Notes under the pieces: model-generated
Database searches by the model: none
What the model saw: the letters and a program-made list of their open reading frames with translations, nothing else
Told to the model about the DNA's origin: nothing
Program-made: the position numbers and the translations under genes
In this document: positions 35,981-49,300 of the stretch, piece by piece
Layout of the letters: each line of letters begins with the position of its first letter
How positions within the stretch are numbered: the stretch's first letter is position 1
From: Myoxocephalus aenaeus
Taxonomy: Eukaryota; Chordata; Actinopteri; Perciformes; Cottidae
DNA: 64,000 bases
Direction: 5' to 3'
Assembly: GCA_038501785.1 (NCBI GenBank)
Contig: JBAMJR010000001.1
Span: 1,966,001-2,030,000, forward strand

Positions 35981-38362
35981 TACATAGATATTAGTAAATT
36001 CAATTAAATATGAAATCTAGCATATTTTTTTGTGAAAATAAAATAGTAGTAGTATTAATAGTTAAATTCCAGTTAATGGAGGTCAACTAGAAAGGCATAT
36101 AGAGTAGGCCTCCGGTAAAGAGGACCATTGGGAAGGAACAACATTTATGTATCTTAAAAACAATGTATTGCTTTGATGAGCATTCAGGAGGCCAATCATT
36201 AAAGCCACTCTCATCACTTTCTTTATTCCCATATTTTCTTCTCTCCCTTCAGGCACTTCCGGCAGAAGTTTAATGTCTATCTGCTATTTCTTCCTGAGCT
36301 GCTCTTCCTCCTCTGTCTCTTTGGCTACCTGGTCTTCATGATTCTCTACAAGTGGTTGGCATTCGGTGTGCGAGACTCCAGCGTGGCTCCCAGCATCCTC
36401 ATCCACTTTATCAACATGTTTGTCATGCAGGGGAAGGATATCGCTCCTCTCTACCCAGGACAGGTATGTGTTGACGACGTTATCTGAAACATGATCAACT
36501 CTGGATGCATTTAGATCCTCGTTAATGCATTTCCTGCTGTCTTGATTCCACAGACTGGGCTGCAAATCTTCTTAGTTGTGATAGCTATGCTGTCGGTACC
36601 GGTGATGCTGTTAGGAAAACCTCTGTACTTGTACTGGCTGTACCGGGGAGGCAAAGGCCTGCGCAGACGCAGAGTATGTGAGATCAGACATATTTTATAT
36701 GTATATAATTGATATGTTGTTGGTCATTTGTCAATTAAATCAACGCTGTTGTCACACCTTTAGGGTTATGAGAGAGTGAGGCGCGTAAGTGAGGATGACA
36801 ACTCCACGGCACCGTCCTATGAAGATGATGAAGATGAAGAGGAGGGACTTGATGAAATGCCAAACAGAGAAGCTCTTCCCAAAGAGGTCAGAGATCCACC
36901 CAATGTTTGTTTTTTTTCAAGCTAAATGACCTGACATTAAACTCTGCGATTCATGTCTAGATTTTGCCATTTGTCTGAAATTGTCTTTTGAATGTTTTTT
37001 AGGACATATTGCTTGTGAGATGCGCTGTATTTGCACAATATAATCTACTAATATGTACTGCTTTGCAAGGCTGCATTTACTAAGTAGTGGTTGTGGTCAT
37101 TGTATTGTTGTTGTGTGTCATGCCACTGGTTTTACAACAACTTGCTAATGGGACTGCGGAGGGAAACATAATATGTGTTGCGCTTATAAATAATAAATAA
37201 AATGTAAGAGAACAGGAGAGACACATTATCTGGACTTCCTTTTCATCAGTATGAATAAAGTACAATACCTAATGTATTTTTTGACCTGTTTTGCAGTTTG
37301 ACTTTGGGGATGTGCTCCTGTACCAGGCCATTCACACCATAGAGTACTGCCTGGGCTGCATCTCCAACACTGCGTCCTACCTGCGTCTCTGGGCTCTCAG
37401 CTTGGCTCACGCCCGTGAGTGCAGTCACAACGACTACTTTTTACCTTAGATATTAATTAATTTTTTGTCTGTTTTTGTGTATTGTCCATCCTTATGTTTG
37501 TATTGCTTTCAGAGCTGTCAGAGGTGTTGTGGGGCATGGTGATGCGCCTGGGTCTGAGGATGACCACGAGAGTGGGGGTGGTGTTTTTAGTCCCCGTGTT
37601 CGGCCTCTTCGCCGTGCTCACCGTGTCCATCCTGCTCGTCATGGAAGGCTTATCAGCATTCCTCCACGCTCTGCGACTTCACTGGTGAGTCTCATTGCAC
37701 CAGCTGATCGGAATAACACATCACAGGATATTAATACTGTGATATGAGACTTGACATGGGATTGTACTGATTGTAACCAGATGATTATTTTCTCGATGAA
37801 TTGATAGATTATTTGGTCCATAAAATGTCCTAAAATTGATAGATTATTTGGTCCATAAAATGTCCTAAAATAGTGGAATTGCTCATAAAAAATAAGCAAA
37901 TATTCACATTTGACAGTCTTTGAGCAGAGGATTTGAAGCATTTCTGCTTTCAAGAATTACTCAAACAATTGATTGATCATTTAAAAAACACAACATCCTT
38001 TCAGCTGTAATCATAATATGAATTATGTTTCTCCTACTCTGTAAGGCTGTGATTAAATTAAGGGATGCCATTTTGGCTGTTCTCGTCTTTAAAGTTAAAA
38101 TTATTAAGTTAAAAATTATATATATATATATATATAAATAAATAAATAAATGTTTTCTTTCGGCGTGAGCTTGCTTTATTCAATTTCCTGTTTGCATTCA
38201 CCTTCCTTATCATTTATTAAAGAGGCTTTAATCGCTCACTTGAACACTTGATTTTTCAGGGTGGAGTTTCAGAACAAATTCTACCACGGGACCGGTGTCA
38301 AGTTTGTGCCCTTCGACTTCTCCCTCCTGCCCTCCGTTTTTGAACAAGATGGCTTGCTTTAA
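27905..38362 (+). CDS. atp6v0a2: V-type proton ATPase 116 kDa subunit a, isoform a2
   Basis: Membrane subunit of the V0 sector. It forms the proton half-channels that acidify Golgi and endosomes. Exons: 27905-28015, 28543-28621, 28791-28888, 31277-31414, 31741-31817, 31918-32044, 32865-32947, 33037-33130, 33208-33420, 34192-34342, 34452-34591, 34690-34847, 34951-35041, 35127-35245, 36253-36463, 36554-36673, 36764-36886, 37297-37414, 37513-37684, 38260-38362. These give 841 codons plus stop, against 856 in human a2. Seen: N-terminal FRSEEICLAQLFLQSG; YHCHLYPHPES; YTIITFPFLFAVMFGD; ELLFLLCLFGYL; an acidic loop before residue 711; and YLRLWALSLAHA, carrying the arginine (about R741) essential for proton transfer. 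The N-terminal half fits a2, while parts of the C-terminal half also resemble a3, so the a2 call is firm but not absolute. One intron (28889-31276) holds two LINE fragments. Confidence 0.93.
29821..30703 (+). mobile_element. 5'-truncated L2/Rex-like LINE in an atp6v0a2 intron
   Basis: A stop-free frame (about 197 codons) encodes the C-terminal end of a non-LTR reverse transcriptase. Diagnostic blocks are VVDFRRGKRSPP, YKYLGVHLNNKLDWSDH, LLRKLRSFGV and the tail YRKSFLPAAVRLHNQL. After the stop come about 240 nt of 3' UTR ending in the typical fish LINE tail TAATTTCCCC, GGGACTAATAAAGG and (TTATC)n at about 30650-30703. The catalytic YxDD part is missing, so the copy is 5' truncated. Same sense as the host gene; its AATAAAGG tail could act as a cryptic poly(A) signal. 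Confidence 0.88.
30762..31043 (+). mobile_element. Second LINE 3'-end fragment
   Basis: A short frame at about 30770-30860 ends in the LINE C-terminal block FRRKLKTHLFRRYLE, followed by a 3' UTR ending GTCGCTTTGGATAAAAGCG and TCAGCTAAATGAAATG, a tail I recall from fish L2-type LINEs and the SINEs that share it. It lies about 60 bp after the first fragment but belongs to a different family, since tails and protein blocks differ. Confidence 0.75.
35941..35979. repeat. (TAA)n microsatellite
   Basis: About 12 units of AAT/TAA in the long intron after exon 14 of the V-ATPase gene. No other feature was recognised in that intron (35246-36252). Confidence 0.9.
37740..37960. repeat. Teleost interspersed repeat with 35-bp tandem duplication
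   Basis: TTGATAGATTATTTGGTCCA and its continuation (35 bp) occur twice in tandem, at 37801-37835 and 37836-37870. The surrounding words (TTTTCTCGATGAATTGATAG, TAAAATGTCCTAAAATAGTG) match a very common fish repeat. A related fragment lies near 62290-62570. Confidence 0.65.
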
Positions 38363-38577
38363 AAAATATGGACTCTGAGGCATTGCACGTGAGTGGGAGC
38401 AGACTTTAGAATTGGGAAGGTTGCTGGAAGCTGCAACAATTCACACTGTGATGACGACAACAAACCTTCAAGACAACGGACTGAAACTCACTCTTGTAGC
38501 AACGTTTTTCACCATGACAATTTATAAAATGTTAGCGGCTGTGCTGACTGCCTTACTCTGTACCCAGCAAACCTCTG

Positions 38578-38583
38578 AATAAA
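38578..38583 (+). other. Likely atp6v0a2 polyadenylation signal
   Basis: AATAAA about 216 bp after the stop codon. Further AATAAA at 39245-39250 could give a longer UTR. The rest of 38600-39850 shows no coding feature. Confidence 0.6.
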
Positions 38584-39850
38584 TCAGAAGTTCGAAATTC
38601 CTCTTCTGTTAATACTTTAATTTTGTAGGTGATATATCACTCAAACCTACTTGCCACACCAGTCGGGTGATTTTAAACATTTTATTTGCATTGCGCTGTG
38701 TAAACTGGTTTTGTATTATTTACAACATGGTATTTAAAATAACAGTTATACAGTGCAATGTAAAGGTCAAACATTATTAAAGACCATATCAAGCATCCTG
38801 ATGTAGTGCCATACAGATTTATTTCTGAGGATGATATGGGGATGTCTTCTTTTTTTTTTATCCTCCACATGATGGGAGAAAACCTGAATGCATCAAAAAC
38901 TCAAGAAAAATAAAACCATTTCAACCCTTTTTGTGAAGCATATAGTCACAAAGCACTTTGCAAAATGATTGTACAATGAAAAGTTTTCACTCATAACTGT
39001 GATGATGCCAAATGAAAATAATCTTCAACTGTTAGCTGTTTGCTTATTTAATTATTATTGCATTTATTTAAGCATAACCTCCCCTGTAATCGATAGAAAA
39101 ATTTAAAATACTCCAGAAAAAGTCAAGAAGCCCTCGGCCTTTCTTTGATGATGCTTGTTGCGTTTGTTAATGCTAATTAATAATGGTATTTATTTAAATT
39201 ATTGTCTGTATAAGAATCTAATATTTTACCATTTTGATGTGTTGAATAAAGGTTTCAAGAAATGCAAGCAAGTAAAGCATGTATGTTCTGTGTGATTTTT
39301 AAAAAAATGTTAAACTCCTTAATTATAACACTCACAATGGGAATTCTCAAATTTCCAGAGTTCTGGGAAAAATCTTAAAATATCCCAAACAACGTCTTAA
39401 TTCAAGGCTTTAAAAAGTCTTAAAACCTCACAAAACTATACAAAAGGTTTTTTATGTGAAATATAAGCCATGTTTGGAGGTGCCCTCCAAGTGCAACTGC
39501 GTGCCAGAGATGCAGCAAACTGTATAACGAAAGCCCTGTGGGAGTATTGGATTCTGATTTATATTTAAAACTTGACTTTAGTTGCAAATGTTTGTGTTGG
39601 ATCTTAGAATATCTAACTATAAGCTATGAATCACGGAAAGTCCTTGAAATCTGACTTTTACAACTGTTTCAATTGAAAAATTCGATACCTTAAGTATCTT
39701 TTTTTCCCTCAGATGTCTGAAAGGTCTACATTTTTAAGACATTTAAATAAAAAATATTTTGCCATGGTCTATTGTTAATGTGAATATCAAACCCTTTTCC
39801 CGAGGCCGTATTCATCCTCCAACTCTCCTCTCCTGCAATGATGTAGGAAA

Positions 39851-40311
39851 CTGCAGTGAATGACATGTATGTATGTGTGTGTCTCTCTCACACACACACG
39901 CACACACACACGCACAGACCTGCACCCATATGCTACAATCCTGTGATGAGGACGTCATCATGATCTCCCTCCCTCCCTCCCTCCTCTCTCATCTCCAGGC
40001 TTTACTATCACACGCAGTCAAAGTGCAGGCTCAGGCGTTACATACAGTTGCATGTAATAACGTGGTTGTTCTCTGGTTCTCGCTGACACCACACCGGTAT
40101 TTGTGTTGAACTATCTCCGCGTAGAGGGGGACACTGGCTCCGCGTCACCAAACAGCTGCAAGCTAACAGCAGCTCCAGGAGGCTCGGTGCAGCTGGCTCC
40201 CTCGCGCAGCTAGCTAACGGTACAGCTGTTGACAGGCGGCGACGACACAGGAACGGGGCCGCCCTCCGTCCATCATCCCGCAGGGGCACCGGAACCGGCC
40301 GAGAGGAGCAA
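39851..40311 (+). promoter_or_regulatory. osbp2 promoter and 5' UTR region
   Basis: CA/CG-rich and CCCT-rich sequence passes into a GC-rich segment (40110-40311) before the osbp2 ATG. No TATA box is obvious near the likely start, which suits a CpG-type promoter. The transcription start cannot be set from sequence alone. Confidence 0.4.
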
Positions 40312-43300
40312 ATGAACGAGCTGGTGAAGAGTTTGCCCTCCCCGACCCTCCCGGGGCTCCAGCTGCCGGGGTTGAATGCCGGTAACTACAAAGGCTGGCT
40401 GTATAAATGGACCAACTACCTGAAGGGTTACCAGCGGCGGTGGTTCGTCCTCAGTAACGGCCTGCTGTCCTACTACAGGTAACTACCGCTGGTCTGGGAT
40501 CAGCCCAGCGCTGTGCTGAAGAATATATGCCAATATGTACAGAATATATGAATCTGACATTTGGTGGTACACTTGTATTTATTCGTTCAATATATAACTG
40601 TTACACACAAGTTTAGAATCATAATTAAATGAGTAAATGTGTTGCAAATGGGATAAAAAAAGAAGAGAAATATAACTTGTTTACGTTACGTCCATATAGC
40701 TAGATAGCTGTTAGTTTATGTACGTAAGGAAACAACGCTTACTAAACTAAATATATAAGTTATCTTGTTTAGGCGAACATCAGTTTAATTTTAATTGAAT
40801 TTGTTATAAGTTGAAATCAAACGACACAAAAACAAACTACATACTGTCACCTATATAGCATATATAGAGGGAGAGGAGATAACACAATAAAGGAGTCTAA
40901 GAATAGTGGCCCATCTGTCTGTATATTACTATACATTGTGGATAAGGCAGTTATCCCATGTACACATTGTATAATGTATTGTATGTTAGATATTATATAA
41001 ACCACAACAGAATGCTAAACTACCTTGTAAAAGCGTTCACTGTAATAATAATATATGAGGTCTTTATGAAAGGGACCATTATCATTCCAGACTAAAGATC
41101 AGCGTGTTAAACTACAGTGCATATTAGCCTCTGGAGAAATGTAGGCTACACTTTGACCAAAGCATGACAATAGAGAAAAGTATTCATGTTTGACAGACTT
41201 ATTGGGATGCTCTGCTATTTCAACAGTAAACTACTTTGAAATCTATCCAAAACTGAGCTGCCCCATTTTGCTCATCTTTTCTTCTAACTGTTTGTTTGTT
41301 TCCCTCAGGACTCAGGCAGAAATGGCGCACACCTGCCGGGGCACCATTCCCTTGGCAACAGCGCACATCGAGGTGGGTGACACCTGTCACCTGGTGTTAA
41401 CTAGTGGAGGTCGAAGCTACCACCTGAAGGCCACATCTGAGGGCGAGTGTCAGCGATGGGTCTCAGCCCTGCAGCAAGCTAGGGCCAATTCCACTCTGCT
41501 GATGCACCACTCAGGTGAGATGGATACCTTATATTCTGTGTAGTATGTTGTAGTGTTCAAATCTTTGATGTAATTGTTAACGGGTGTCCAGCTCTACCAA
41601 TGTGTGGGGAATGTTCACACACAGTACTGACTAGATGCAAAGAAATAATGTGACTTCTAAAAATGGGCAGCCCTTTGCTTCAGGCAAACTAACCTGTCTT
41701 TTTTTATTAATAGATGTGTTGTTCCTTTTAAGAAGTAACTTTCAGAATGTCCCGAATATGTACTTGTACTAAACAACATGGTTCACCCGTGAAAGTCGAA
41801 CGTAGATAATCCAATGTTGCTGTAACCTAAATGCAGGCTCATGCAACCAAGACCTAGTTACTCAATGCACATTTTATTTACTTGCTATGTAAACAACAAG
41901 CCACAAGAGGGCAATGTTGTTCCGTGTGTTAACCTTCTTATATAAAGTCTATGATGTTAATGTAAAATCTGCATTTAATCATGTCATTTTGAATTATTTT
42001 GCCTTACAATATTCACTTTTTTACCTCAAGACACTATCACACAATATGATATATATTTCTATCGACATTTTCCTGCTGCTGTCTAGCTGGTCTTTGTTCA
42101 AAAGAAAACAAAGGAGCATCAGGATGTACAGTGGATTTTTTTTCTCTCTCTTTCTCTCCCTCTCTTCTGCACAAATGTGCACAAACGCACATGCAGCTAC
42201 CACCTCCCTCCCACCCCGTCTCCTTTCACCCTCCTTGTCTCCTTCAGTATGACGACAGTGAGAGTTGAATGAAATGACCTTCCTTTAGACTCCTCCTCCC
42301 GTTCTGGTAGCAGGAAGGGTAAAAAAGAGAGAGGGTGTTAGGATTTTCATTGAAAATATTTTTCGCCAAACACTGTGGACAATAGGGAGACACGAGTGTA
42401 GCCTTTTCAATGAGAGTCACCTTGTAAGTAACCTTTTAATTATTTTACTGAGAGCAGAATACTAATTAGGATAAAAGCTATGAGCTTGCACGCTTGCTTG
42501 CTTGCTTGTGTGGGTTTGTAACTGATGCAGTGAGTGTCTGTTTATGGAGTTCATTAAGTTTGGCTGTATTTTGTTTAAATGTCTATTTAAATAAGCCAAT
42601 TGGATTTTTCATAGGACAGAATTTGCCTTAATGTTGACAATGGCATCGTCATTTTCAAAGTCAATGCAGAACAACAGAGCAGTATTTAACAATCGCATGT
42701 GTCAAATGTGTGATTTTTCTCAGGATTATTACTGTAAAGACAGCTGCTAGCTGATACATTCCTAAGAGGAGTGTGCCTTTAAGCACCTTTTACTGCTGAG
42801 TAAAAGCTTTGCACCTGAAAGATAGAAATCAATGTTTTCTGTTTGTCTGCCCACATTAGCATTAAGAAACCATGTGTGAGGTGTGTATGCTGTGTCTACC
42901 ATTGTTTAACGGTGGTGGTGAGCAGAGCCCTATTAGAAGATTCTACACAGCCTAACTTTCTTCCAGAGGTTTTCCACGATTACAAAATTGTGTTTTAGGT
43001 TACTGTTTTGTCTTGATTGTTTTCAACTATTTATTTTCATCATAGATTTATAATCTGACCACAGCCATTTATGTTAGTATCCTCTAATGTACTATTCTTG
43101 AACAAACATTGGTTCTACTGTATGTCTGCTTCACACAATGTTAGGCAGAACCACGTGTGTGTTTTTATGCATGTGTAAGCACACACAAAGATCCTTTTGT
43201 GTGTTGGTGTGTGATGATGTGATTACAGATTTTATAGTGCCTTTGGTTATGGGCTGAGTGGCAATAACAGCAGGGCAAATTAATTGGCTAGAAGTGGATT

Positions 43301-46300
43301 AGAACGGCAGTAATTAAGTGGATATTGCGAAAGTTGTCTGGCACCTCACTTGTAAAAGCTATCACATAACCACTACATGAGTACCCTTTTTATAATATAC
43401 ATAAATAGGTATGTTGTGATATACAATTCAAACCTCTCTGACAACCATTGACTCCACGGAGAAAGTTTAACAAATATTTGTGTGCATCCAAATAACAGCT
43501 TTGAGGGGGAAGTAGTGTAGCTACAGCGAGCTTTCAGCATATTACAGCCAGACTTTGATTGCTTCATCTATATTGCAGAAGCTTACAGTGCATTCCCCTG
43601 ATTCTTAACACCGATTCTCTCTTCCTACACTGTGTCCATCTTGGCGCTCACGCCATCACCTGTGGGTGTGTTTTCATGATTCAATGATGAGTCACCAATG
43701 TGTCTCAGTGTCCTGCGTGAAAAATAACCCATTAGTACACAGAGCAGACTAGTAAGCCTCTCCTCTATGTTATTATTCCATGGATGGGTTTGATGGCTGT
43801 AAGAAGAGATGCACTTCCAGATTCTTTGCTCACTTCTTTACATGGGTCATGAAACCATTACAGATGCCTCAAGGATTTTTTTTCACCCTGTCATTTTCAC
43901 TCTCCTCCTCCTGAGACTTTAAAATTCCAGTTTGCCCTTATTGTTTTTATGTATTTTCCTCTTTAATAGAGTAGTAGTAGTTTGTCTCCTGGCTTTGATA
44001 ATCACTAGCAATGCAGACTGGCCTAGATTCAGTCAACGTGCTCGGGAGTTTTCAGATTACACGCACAATCTGTTTCTTTTAGCAGAGAAGAAATGTTTTG
44101 ACCTAGAAAGGTTATATTTACATATGACTGAGACAGTAATTTGCATATTAAGGATAGATTTATTTGGGTTGACATTTATAACTAACTAGAGCATGAAACC
44201 AACCATTATCTAAATTTGTACTAACTTTTGTGATCTTTTAAACAATGTCTTTAATAGAGCACAGTTTGCTCTTTTATCCTCTCCAACCCACATACTCTTT
44301 ATCAGGTCCATTACAAGCACTATTCAAAGCCTCAGCATGTCTTTAAAGGTCTTGTCAAAATCACAAGGTCTAGTACAGAATGTGTCACGGCATCTACAGT
44401 TTCCTTTTGATGTCAGTGCAGCCACAAAAAGGTACATAATAGGGATTTAGCTTCAATAACCAAGTGGACCAAGTAGATATAATACAAATCTGAATTTTAA
44501 GCAAAAGGAAAAAGGTCAATATGAGAGAAATACCGACGTGAACAATTTTTAAAGGTAATGTCATAATCATAATGTCAGTCATCAGTGCAGTTTCCCTGCT
44601 CTGCTTCTAAAATTCCTGAGACTATTGGCTCAGTTCATGCCAAAGAGGGGTAAAGAGCGAGAGAGAGGGAGAAAGATAGGGAGAGAGAGAGGAGGGAAAG
44701 GGTAGTGCGTCATCGTTTGTTCTCCCTTTTCTTCTAAAAATAGCCAAGCCTCCTGATTGCACAGGCCTATGTTTCCAGGGCAACGGTGTTCATTCACAGC
44801 TTTCCAATCTTGTAGAGGAAGAGGTGTGGAGGATTAGGGCGTGAAGTGTTATTATCTTCCTCCATCCGTTCCCCACAAACATTAAGTATTGAAATAGATT
44901 GTCTAATGTCTACTGTTTACAGTACTATAATCACCCAATCTTTTCAGACGTAACAACCCCTCATGATACCCGTCATCTTTGGTAAAGTATTCAAATGTGT
45001 GCACTGCCTTTCTTTTTTGTGTGAAGATGACTCGGGAGATGACGGCCCCGTACCTCAGGAGGACCGAGCCCTAACCCAAGGGGTGCTCAAGACTCTGGCC
45101 AGCAAGCTAGATGACCTGAGCACCTGTAACGAGCTGATAGGAAAGCACGGCGCCGCCCTCCAGCGCTCTCTCAGCGAACTTGAGGAACTGCGCGGATCCG
45201 CTGACGGCACAGACAAAGTGAAAGCTGTTAATGAGCGAGCCACCCTTTTCCGCATCACCTCCAATGCTATGATCAATGTGAGTTTGCTTGATGCTAGCCA
45301 GTAAACTGGAGACTGATCCGTTGTCCCTTTTTTAATGAGGCGATGCAGCTCGAGGGCTCTGCCTGCTTCTTTTTAAGTGTGTTGTGTTCACCCCTCAGGC
45401 TTGTCGTGACTTTCTGGACGTAGCAGAATCTCAAAGCCGAAGGTGGCAAAAGACCCTGCAGTATGAGAGAGAGCAGCGTCACCATCTGGAGGAGACCATC
45501 GAACAGTTAGCCAAACAGCACAACAACTTAGAGAGAGCTTGGCGGGAGAACCCCACATCATATACAGGTGAGACGCATCACTCTCTTTTGTGCGAAAGGC
45601 AAAGTATAGTCTCACAGAATAAGAATATGGCCCCCTTCTGGCCAGTAGTAGTGATGCATTAATAAGTCAGACTTATCATATCTTAATTTTTTGTGTTTTT
45701 ATTTTTATGGGAAGTAAAAAGATATGCGAAACAACCCAATATTTAAACTTATAGTATAGTGAAAAGTATGTTGTAGTTAGTTTTTGATCAGATTTTCATA
45801 TGTGCTAATTAAAAAAATGTCATTCTTATAATACGAAGCAAATATCTTATCAAATGTCCAATTAGTGTGGTTGAAGGTCTTCTTGTGACAACTGGTTCTC
45901 TTTTTTGGCACTGTTTTTTTTTGTTTGGTGCACATTATCATAATTTATTATAGCTACATTACATAACTAAAATGGTTGTAACTTAGTTGTAAGAAATTCA
46001 GCATCTACTCTAAATCGCAGTTACAAAGGCCAATACACAAGTGACTTTGTTGTCACTGATATTCCCTATTTATTTTGTTTTTATGGCAACGTAAAGCAAC
46101 TTACATAAGCAAATAGGTCAAATAACTGCAAACAATTAAGGAATGATAATTAAGTTCAATCAAGGTTGTTTTCACTGTTATGTATTATAGTATGGTGGCT
46201 CTGTTATTTGGCCACCCCTTGTAAAGCAGCACTGTAATATGCTGCTGATGTGTATACATATATAGTCAAAACATTCAGATAACTGTCCTGTGTTTGTTGC

Positions 46301-49300
46301 CGTAGGTGTGGAGCGGTCTCAGCAGGGGGACGCGAGTGATGAGAATGACGAGGCGGAGTTCTTTGATGCGATGGAGGACTCCCCTGCATTCATAACTGTG
46401 ACTGCTAGTGGCAACATACAGCACAAGTGAGACATCCTCTCTATACAAACTAATCTCAGAGCTGTGTTCTCGATCATCTCCGAGCACCGTTACTTTGAAC
46501 TGTATTTCAATTATGCTGCTTTCTCTCAGGCGCTCAGGAAGCAATCAGAGTATGATGAGCGGAGGAATGTCCAATGACTGGACTCACAATGAGAATGTAG
46601 GTCCTAAACCATAATCAGTTGTCTCAATAGTTGTTTTTATATACACTTAAATAAAAATGTATTTAAAATGTTGTCATATTTTTTTTCAGGACACCTCAGG
46701 GACAAACCACATGCAGCTACGAAGAACAAGACGCAGTCGTATTCCTGACAAGCCAAATTACTCCCTTAACCTGTGGAGCATCATGAAGAACTGTATTGGC
46801 AAAGACCTGTCCAAGATACCCATGCCTGTAAATGAAAAATCATACCGTACAAATTGGCTGTAATATAGTTTTTTTTATTTGAGTGACTTACAAGAAACCT
46901 TTCCTGTCTGTGTGATTGCAGGTAAACTTCAACGAGCCGTTGTCGATGCTGCAGCGTTTGTCGGAGGATCTGGAGTACAGCGATCTTTTGGACCGGGCAT
47001 CTCGCTGTCACTCCTCTCTGGAGCAGATGTGCCTGGTGGCTGCCTTTTCTGTTTCCTCTTACTCCACCACAGTCCATCGCACAGCTAAGCCCTTCAACCC
47101 TCTGCTGGGGGAGACGTACGAGCTGGACCGACTGGAGGAGTATGGTTATCGCTCCATCTCTGAGCAGGTGAGACAAACATGACATATATGTATATTTTAC
47201 ACACAGATCAAATTATCCCATAGTGAAGGACGTCTATATTGCCTCTGCTCACACGAGCTGATACCATTCACCATCAGGTCAGTCATCACCCACCAGCTGC
47301 TGCCCACCATGTGACGTCACAGCGAGGATGGACCCTGTGGCAGCACATCACTATTGATAGCAAGTTTCGTGGAAAATATATTTCTGTCTTGCCATTAGGT
47401 AAGAAACAAGTAAATGAATGCGTTCATGCTGACAATCAGTGTAATAAATACTTATACACATATGACCTGGAAATACACACAACATATTTTGTTAGAAAAC
47501 AAATAATGAACCGTATGTAAAACTGTGATTTTATTCACCATTTTGATGTTTGTGTGTCTTCCTTCTCTTTCCTGTAGGAAACATTCACCTGCAGTTCCAC
47601 TCAAGCGGAAACCACTACGTGTGGAGCAAAGTGACTTCAACAGTGCACAACATTATTGTGGGGAAACTTTGGATTGATCAGGTGTGCTGCTGTTAACTGT
47701 CAAAACCACAGCCTGTCTTGTGTAAAAAGTGAAAATAATAACTTAGAATATATAGTATTAAGAACTAGAGACTTTCTAATAATATTAATAATAATCATCT
47801 CCAACAGAGGCAATTACTGTTTGGCATCAATGCATTTTTCTTTCTGTTTTCCCGTCTGTTGCTGTTGGCAGTCCGGGGACATTGACATTGTTAACAACAC
47901 TACCAAGGACACCTGCCATCTCAAATTCTCCCCCTACAGCTACTTCTCCAGAGACGCCCCACGTAAAGTACGTCTGTTGTACTGTCCGTTCTGTAGAGTG
48001 TTGTTTCAGATGGGAAACCGACAGCTAGCATATTTGTTGATTGTCTTCATTCCGATTGCATTGCATTTCCACAGTTGTACACTGTAGCTACACATTTCAG
48101 TGTCAAGAAGCACTGTTAGCATAATATTGGTTCTTAATATTTGTAACTAATCTTGTATCGTCCATGCTCGGTGCTTAGAAGTGTATAATGTTTAAGAGAT
48201 GTCTTATTTCTGAAAAATGTTGGTGTCATAATAGCAGTCACACACTCACCAGCAAGTAAGGAGCAGGAACCTAGTAGTTTATATCATCTCTTTTGTTTGA
48301 TATAGTCTAATATAGATAATTGCTACATAATTCAAACATCCTCAAAATCAAAAATTAGAATTTCAAAATAAAGTAAAGTGATAGGTACCCAGCTGTGAAT
48401 ATGTCAGTGTCTAGCAGTCCGAGCCTGCATGTAACTGATCTCTTCCTGTGTGTCATCTTCTCTGGTGTTTCTAGGTGACAGGAGTGATAGAGGACAGAGA
48501 GGGCACAGCCCATTACATTCTGTCAGGAACCTGGGATGACAAGATGGAGAGTGCCAAAATAGTGGACAGCAGCCAAGGATGCGGAGGCTCTGAAGGCAAA
48601 CAAAAGACAGTTTATCAGACTCTTCAGCCCAAACTGTTGTGGAAAAAATACCCTCTGCCGTATGTTTATCTTATCTAGCACATTTCTTCTTTAAAGATTG
48701 GAAGTGTCTGAAATTACACATTGAAATACCTACTCCCCTTTAAAATCGTCCCTCTTCCTCGTCTATCTTTCACTCTATAGAGATAATGCAGAGAACATGC
48801 ACTATTTTTCCTCCTTGGCTCTTACTCTCAACGAGCCAGAAGACGGTATAGCGCCCACTGACAGTCGTCTGCGGCCAGACCAGCGGCTTATGGAGGCAGG
48901 TGTGTGGGACGAAGCAAACACCCATAAGCAGCGTCTGGAGGAGTGTCAGAGGCTGGAGAGGAAAAAAAGAGAGGCGCAAGCCAATCAGGCTCTGGAGGAA
49001 GGTGAGAACAAGGAAACCCACAAGAACAAGGAGGATTAAAGTCCCCCTTCACTCACAAATATGTTTTGCTTGTTGTTACTTTAATTATTTGAGTTTCACT
49101 GTGCCGATGTATGGTGTATGCGATGTTTGGCACATCTTAAATCTGAGTTTGAACAGATTAATTTACAAGAAGGATTTTCTGAGTGCAATGTGGAAACTTG
49201 AAACCTCCAGACCACATACACTGAGAGTGAGCTTTCTAGTGAAGTAGGAGACATCTAGTATCCAATAGATTTGTATCTATTTTTTAAATGAACAACATTT

